Assembly: GCA_037976565.1 (NCBI GenBank)
Contig: CP137672.1
Span: 30,199,218-30,263,217 of the forward strand
DNA: 64,000 nucleotides
Source: Mesocentrotus franciscanus
Lineage: Eukaryota > Echinodermata > Echinoidea > Camarodonta > Strongylocentrotidae
Reading direction: 5' to 3'
Each line of letters starts with the position of its first letter. The stretch's first letter is position 1. The notes under the pieces were generated by a model. The model saw nothing but the letters and a program-made list of their open reading frames with translations. It did not search any database and was not told where the DNA came from. The translations under genes and the position numbers were made by a program. Of the stretch, positions 46,918 through 64,000 are shown piece by piece.

Positions 46918-47330
46918 AGTAGGTCAAAGGTCAAAGGTCACAGAGGTCAATTTCTGAAATTACAGATTTTATCCTTGTTATCACGACAACTCAAGAACCA
47001 CTTGATATATGAACTTCAAACTCGGGGACAGTGTGCATCACCATAGGAAGACCATCTGAGTATATTTTGGAGTAAGTGGATCAAAGGTCATAGATGTCAA
47101 TGTTTGAAATCAGGGGTAGTACACTATTAAACTTGTTATCACAATATGTCAAGAACTTCTTGAGGTGTGAGCTTCAAACATATGGTGAAAGTATTAAGGA
47201 AGATGATCAGAATCATTTTGGGGCTATAGCAGGTCAATATCATAGTCGTGAGTTGACATTTGATTATAGGCTTTTTGTTTTCATCGTGATATGCCACGAA
47301 TAATTCCATCCATTTCCCCTTGCCCCTCTT
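46918..47330 (+). repeat. Degenerate tandem repeat of about 120-130 bp containing GGTCAAAGGTCA
   Basis: Successive units share AGGTCAAAGGTCA or GATCAAAGGTCAT, then GAGGTCAAT, TTGAAAT, TTGTTATCAC, CAAGAAC.ACTTGA and AACTTCAAAC. At least three imperfect copies are visible. The AGGTCAAAGGTCA word equals a direct-repeat-1 nuclear receptor site in form. Confidence 0.65.
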
Positions 47331-47469
47331 GACGAGCGAGGACATGGACTTACGCAACAGGAATTTTATTTTTACATGTTTTTAGAATGATGAGAGTACA
47401 TTAAATCGTACGGGTAGCAACAAGAGACAGGTAATATAAAGAACATATATCATATAAAGAACGTATATC

Positions 47470-47555
<86 letters not shown>
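47470..47555. repeat. TA dinucleotide microsatellite
   Basis: An almost pure (TA)n run of about 86 bp. Confidence 0.95.
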
Positions 47556-47557
<2 letters not shown>

Positions 47558-47756
47558 TGCATACAACAAACAGTGCTAGCCAGTCGGTTCATATGCATTT
47601 ACCTTTAATGATTATCAGTCAATAACGCGGAAATAATTTGTCATCCAAGTCCACAGTAATTGAGACGATGAATGGTTATCGATCCGCGGGATTATCTCTA
47701 GATGGTATTATTGGTGAGAGGGTAATTTTCTGGAAGATAGGAGTCCGAGGGCAACT

Positions 47757-48030
47757 ATGCTAGGTGGAAATTATTTCCAGGGGGGTAATAATTGTCCTCG
47801 GGGTTCTTGTCCTAAAGGGGGTAGTTGTCTTGAGGAAGGGGGTAATGTCCTATGGGCTAATTGTCATGGGGGTGATTTTCCTAAGGGGGTAATTCTCCTA
47901 GGAGTGATTGTACAGGGGAATCGTCCTAGGGGTAATTTTCCGGGTGGTAATTGTCCTCGGGGTTTCTTGTCCTAAGGGGTAATTGCCCTGAGGGGGTAAT
48001 TTTCAGGGGGTTTATTGTCTAGGGGGTAAG
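47757..48030 (+). repeat. Degenerate G-rich minisatellite of about 16-20 bp units
   Basis: Many head-to-tail copies of a GGGGGTAATTGTCCTA-like unit with varying third bases. The open frame through it (GGN/PRG-rich) is a translation of the repeat. Confidence 0.8.
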
Positions 48031-48059
48031 TGTCCGTGATTTGATTTGTCGTGAAAATT

Positions 48060-48200
48060 ACCTATTCGGGAACGACCTGCCCGAATATGAGACTATTTGG
48101 ACACCTCGCTGCCGGAATATCATGAATATGGTGATATTCCGGCACCTTGCTGTCTAAATATGGTGATACTCAGGTACCTTGCAGCCCGACTTCGAGGTGG
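48060..48200 (+). repeat. Short tandem repeat with GAATATGGTGATATTCCGGC words
   Basis: Three or so imperfect copies of a CACCTTGCTGCCCGAATATG-like unit (ACCTCGCTGCCGGAATATC, ACCTTGCTGTCTAAATATGG, ACCTTGCAGCCCGAC). Confidence 0.65.
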
Positions 48201-48549
48201 TGGTTGCCCGAAAAGGTATATTTGAACTTTACAAATCACCGGGGGTGCAGCCTTAAGGCACCATCTCCGCTTCATTCGCCCGTGCCCACTATATAATTAT
48301 ACAAATTATAAACCCTTAAAAACCAATTTCTAATGAGTTTTCTAATGAGATTTGAGGAGTATAATTTCATTAAGAATCAGAAATCATTCTTTTCCGTCTT
48401 TCTCTTTCCCTCTTTTGCGTTTTTATGCGTCCACTTCAATTGCCACCCAGGGACTTGCCCTCTCTGCTCCCCGTAGATACGCTACAGAACTGCAGATAGG
48501 AAAACGACAGAGAGATAGAAAGAGCTAATATAAATCTATTTAAAGTTCT

Positions 48550-60873
<12,324 letters not shown>

Positions 60874-63800
60874 TTCTGTATTCTACGAAAAAACAAAAAT
60901 AGCCGTGTGAATTTTAAGTATTAAACAGGCATTTGTATCAAGACCTTCTATATGCCGAAATGTATAGAGGAACAAGCGGGTGTGCGTGCGTGTGTGTGTA
61001 ATTAGATTTTTATAGAAGTGTATCAATTCGATTTAGATATGATTATTTACGTCCGAGACCGATCGACCTTGACAATCACCAACCGAAAGACATGACTCAG
61101 TTTGGAACCTAGGCATCTCATCACGAAACCGTCAAGGTCGCCGACATGTTCAATTTAATACACGCATTTCAATGAGTTGTCGGCGAACTTGTACTAATGA
61201 TGGTTTCGTGAAATGCTGCCCTGGGCCAATCAGAGTCAGTTTGTAGGTGTAGACATACAGCTGACCCACTGGCGTACTGGTGGGGGCTCGGGGCGCTAGC
61301 CCCAAATAAAATTAAACCATGACTTATTTTGTGATTTATAAATGTTCGTGATATCACATGATTTTCAATAAAATGCGCGTTTCTCCATTTCTGTTGTAAA
61401 CTGACATATTCCCAAATAGCCAGGAAGCTAGAGCATATGTTTTTTATAGTCACTAATGGGCCTTAGTGGCCACTAACATTAACACTAGTAAATAACCGTA
61501 TATCCAGTTTAGCGAAAAGTCTGGATACCCGTATTTCCGGCCTAGAGAAGAGCTTAGAGAAGATCGCGGCAGCTCTAGGCGGTACGCGGGGATACGCAGT
61601 CGCCTGCGCTCAGGGTTTGTTTTGGATGTGTCGAGGAGGGTCATTTCCGGAGGGAATGTTCCACAGGCGCGGATCCAGGGGGAGGGGGGAGAGCGGGCCT
61701 TGCCCCCCGCAAAGAAAAGAAAAAGAGAGAGACAGAAGGAAAAGAAGGGAAAGGGAAAGAGGAGAGAAAGGGAAAGAAAGAAGAGGAAGAAGAAAAGAAA
61801 ATGGGGAAAAGAAGGAGATCGGGGGCCGAAAGGGCCTTGCCTTCCAGGCTGTTGCCCCCATCACAAAAATAAGAGAGAAGGAAGGAAAGGGAAAGCAAAA
61901 AGGAAAAGAGGAGATAAAGGGAAGGAAAAAAGAGGAAGAAGAAAAGAAAAGAAGGGGATATCAGTTGCAATTTTCCCGCCAACAAGTTGTGGATCGGGGG
62001 CTTCTTCTCCCCCGCCCCCGCTTAAAAAAAAAGAGAGAAGGGAAAGGGAATTTTTCCCGCCAACAAGGTGTAGATCGGGGGGCGGGGCATTAGTGTCCTG
62101 CCAGTGTCACAATAAAATTCAAACGTGGTCCATTTCTTATTCGATACCGGTGATTTACAAATGTTGCTGAAATGACATAATTTTCCGAGATTTTTCCTCA
62201 CTTTTTAGTAAATTATACTTTTTTATGCGTTTGTTGGAAAATTACAAATTCCTAAATTTACAGTCAGGCAAGAAATATGCTTATTTAGAGGCCTTCATGT
62301 CAGGGCCAGAACGACGGGGCTCGGGGCCTCGAGCTCCGCCCCCCACTTTTTGGAAAAAGTATACTACAGAGAAATAGAAAGAAAGAGTGAAAGAAAGAAA
62401 GAATAGTGACCTGCCAGTGTCACAAAATAATGAGGTATCAAAATATGCTCATCTGACCGTGATTAAATGCCTAAAACCCCTGAGCTTCCGGAGGCTCTGT
62501 CCCCTGGATTCCACCTAGGGCCCTAACGCGGGCCTCTGGATGCTCATCTGACGGTAATTTAATGCCTAAAACCCTGAGCTTCTGGGGACCCCACGCCAAT
62601 TAGTGTCCTGCCAGTGTCACAAATAAGGTATCAAAAAAATGCTCATCTGACCGTAATTAAACGCCTAAAACCCCTGAGCTTCCGGGGGCTCTGCCCCTGG
62701 ACCTAACCAAGGGCCTTAAAGCGGGCCCCTGGATGCTCATCTAACGGTAATTTAATGCCTAAAACCCCCGAGCCTCTGGGGACCCCACGCCAATTAGTGT
62801 CCTGCCAGTGTCACAAATAAGGTATCAAAAAAATGCTCATCTGACCGTTATGTAATGCCTAAAACCCTTGAGCTTCCGGGGGCTCCGCCCGCTGGACCCC
62901 ACGCCAATTAGTGACCTGCCAGTGTCATGAATAAGGTATCAAAATATGCTCATCTGACCGTAATTAAACGCCTAAAATCCCTGAGCTTCCGGGGGCTCTG
63001 CCCCCTGGACCCAACCAATGGCCCTAAGCCAGGCCCCTGGATACTCATCTGACAGTAATTTATTGCCTAAAACCCCTGAGCTTCCGGTGACTCTGCTCCT
63101 TGACCCCTGCCGTGGCTTTTCCCCTAGACCCCACGCCAATTTACACTACGCTCTACCTGATCGTAAATATTTTAGCCTCCCCCACCCACTTTGAAAAACG
63201 TTCAGTGGGGCCTGCATATAAGAGTGGGGTGATGCGGATTTTTTGTCTGCCAGCCCCCCCCCCCAAAAAAAAAAATTGACCTGTGACCTTAGACCTTTTA
63301 CCTACTAACCCTATTTCTAATCAGATCGTCGAACGTCAAAACAATGTTACCATTCAAATTTACATAAGCTAAAAAGCCTTTACTCAACTTAATTTGTCAA
63401 TGAGTTTAAATCGAACACTGAGATAAACGTAAATGATATTTCACATTAAATAAAATTCCAAATGATCAGCAAGATCATAATGATGCAAACTTTACGAGTT
63501 TGAAAATAAAAAAACACATTTGAAAATGTATTTTCAACGTATATTTATATCCAGTACATATTTGAGATCTCTTGGTTTTTTTCTTATAAAAACTGCAAAA
63601 TTGTGAACTCACCTACAGTGTTTTGCGTAGTTATGTAATTCTGCAATTTGAACAAAAAGCACCATTTACATAGTAAGAACAAAATCTTCGTTTTCGGCAT
63701 AAATATAAAGTTTCTTGACACCAAATTTTGATGGCTGAATCCCTCGTACATACCAATTGCAATTGCGCTCTCAGTATTTATACGGTTACGGTAGTGACTA

Positions 63801-64000
63801 TATAACGCGAATTGTTTGTGTTAGCGTGTACGCGTGCAGGTCAACTCGTCAATATGCATTGACCTTTCGATTCATATCTTTTTTAAAATTCAGAATACAG
63901 TTTACAACTAAATTATTCATACAAGTTCAGTACTTTTTAAAGTATGTTTAAAATTAATATATCCCGGTTCATATGTTTCTTGAGAATATGACATATCAAA
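60874..64000. other. 5' flank of the SDR gene, mostly repeats
   Basis: I see no gene. Directly upstream of the SDR start is a probable 5' UTR junction (TTTTTTCGTAG|AATACAG). A GT-rich patch lies near 60,980-61,005, then the right arm of the inverted repeat, then AT-rich unique-looking sequence from about 63,280 to the edge. No TATA box or initiator could be assigned. Confidence 0.55.
61265..63275 (-). repeat. Right arm of the large inverted repeat, upstream of the SDR gene
   Basis: In reverse order and orientation it repeats the 49,285-51,933 arm: GTGATTTATAAATGTTCGTG; AACACTAGTAAATAACCGTA; CGGTACGCGGGGATACGCAG; TTTCCGGAGGGAATGTTCCA; a purine-rich tract (61,715-61,960); AGAAAGAATAGTGACCTGCC; an array with CCGGGGGCTCTGCCCCCTGG and CCAATTAGTGTCCTGCCAGT; and GGATTTTTTGTCTGCCAGCC. 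It starts CACTGGCGTACTGG, close to an inverted copy of the other arm's terminus. Open frames in the purine tract are not genes. Confidence 0.8.

Larger units (their letters stand above)
42034..48549. other. Intergenic region between the BAAT/ACOT and SDR genes
   Basis: I see no gene. It holds the 5' flank of the BAAT/ACOT gene, including a CpG-rich patch at about 42,455-42,665 with a doubled CGCCAGGACGT word. That patch could be promoter-associated or part of a repeat. The rest is transposable elements, microsatellites and minisatellites listed separately, plus low-identity AT-rich sequence. Confidence 0.6.

Noticed and set aside
47757..47975. 72-aa Gly/Asn/Cys-rich frame
   Set aside because: It simply translates the G-rich minisatellite and has no start context or neighbours to support a gene.
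61617..62170. Plus-strand frames of 158 and 182 aa
   Set aside because: They cover the purine-rich tract of the right inverted-repeat arm and are Lys/Arg/Glu low complexity. The matching place in the left arm does not conserve the frame.

Overview
The window looks like an animal nuclear genome segment, most likely from a marine invertebrate deuterostome such as an echinoderm (sea-urchin-like). The support is indirect: small exons separated by long AT-rich introns, one-EGF-per-exon genes, a BAAT/ACOT-family gene, many tRNA-derived SINEs, TIR elements and microsatellites, and frequent TACATGTA and AGGCCTA words. No prokaryotic operons, CRISPR array, rRNA or functional tRNA gene was seen. The species is an inference.

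All four protein-coding genes recognised lie on the minus strand. (1) 1,724-15,759: reeler-EGF gene B. It has a signal peptide and reeler domain in three exons, then 17 symmetric phase-1 EGF exons. It runs off the left edge, so its C-terminus is not in the window. (2) 19,132-27,130: reeler-EGF gene A, a paralogue that appears complete. It has the same three-exon reeler module, four EGF exons and a short last exon that ends in a hydrophobic GPI-anchor-like or membrane tail. (3) 30,860-42,033: a complete eight-exon bile-acid-CoA:amino-acid N-acyltransferase/acyl-CoA thioesterase (BAAT/ACOT) gene of about 487 aa with a putative mitochondrial presequence. A 5'-truncated LINE sits in one intron. 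(4) 48,550-60,873: a complete ten-exon classical short-chain dehydrogenase/reductase (SDR) of 271 aa with coding exons as small as 29, 31 and 41 bp.

The exon models were assembled by hand from splice consensus, phase continuity and family motifs. Every junction listed keeps the reading frame. Genes A and B look like a tandem pair whose EGF exons have kept expanding locally. Gene A has a triplicated EGF+SINE unit, one copy of which uses a GC donor. Gene B has about 1.4-1.5 kb two-exon duplications and one decayed EGF exon. Nothing in the sequence ties the BAAT and SDR genes functionally to the reeler genes.

The rest is repeat-rich intergenic or intronic DNA: a TA-flanked 870-bp TIR element, two copies of a TTAA-flanked TIR element, hAT-like short elements with CAGGGGCGGATCC-type ends, a 183-bp foldback, nested TIR elements inside the SDR gene, and a roughly 2-2.6 kb inverted repeat with one arm in the last SDR intron and the other upstream of the SDR start.
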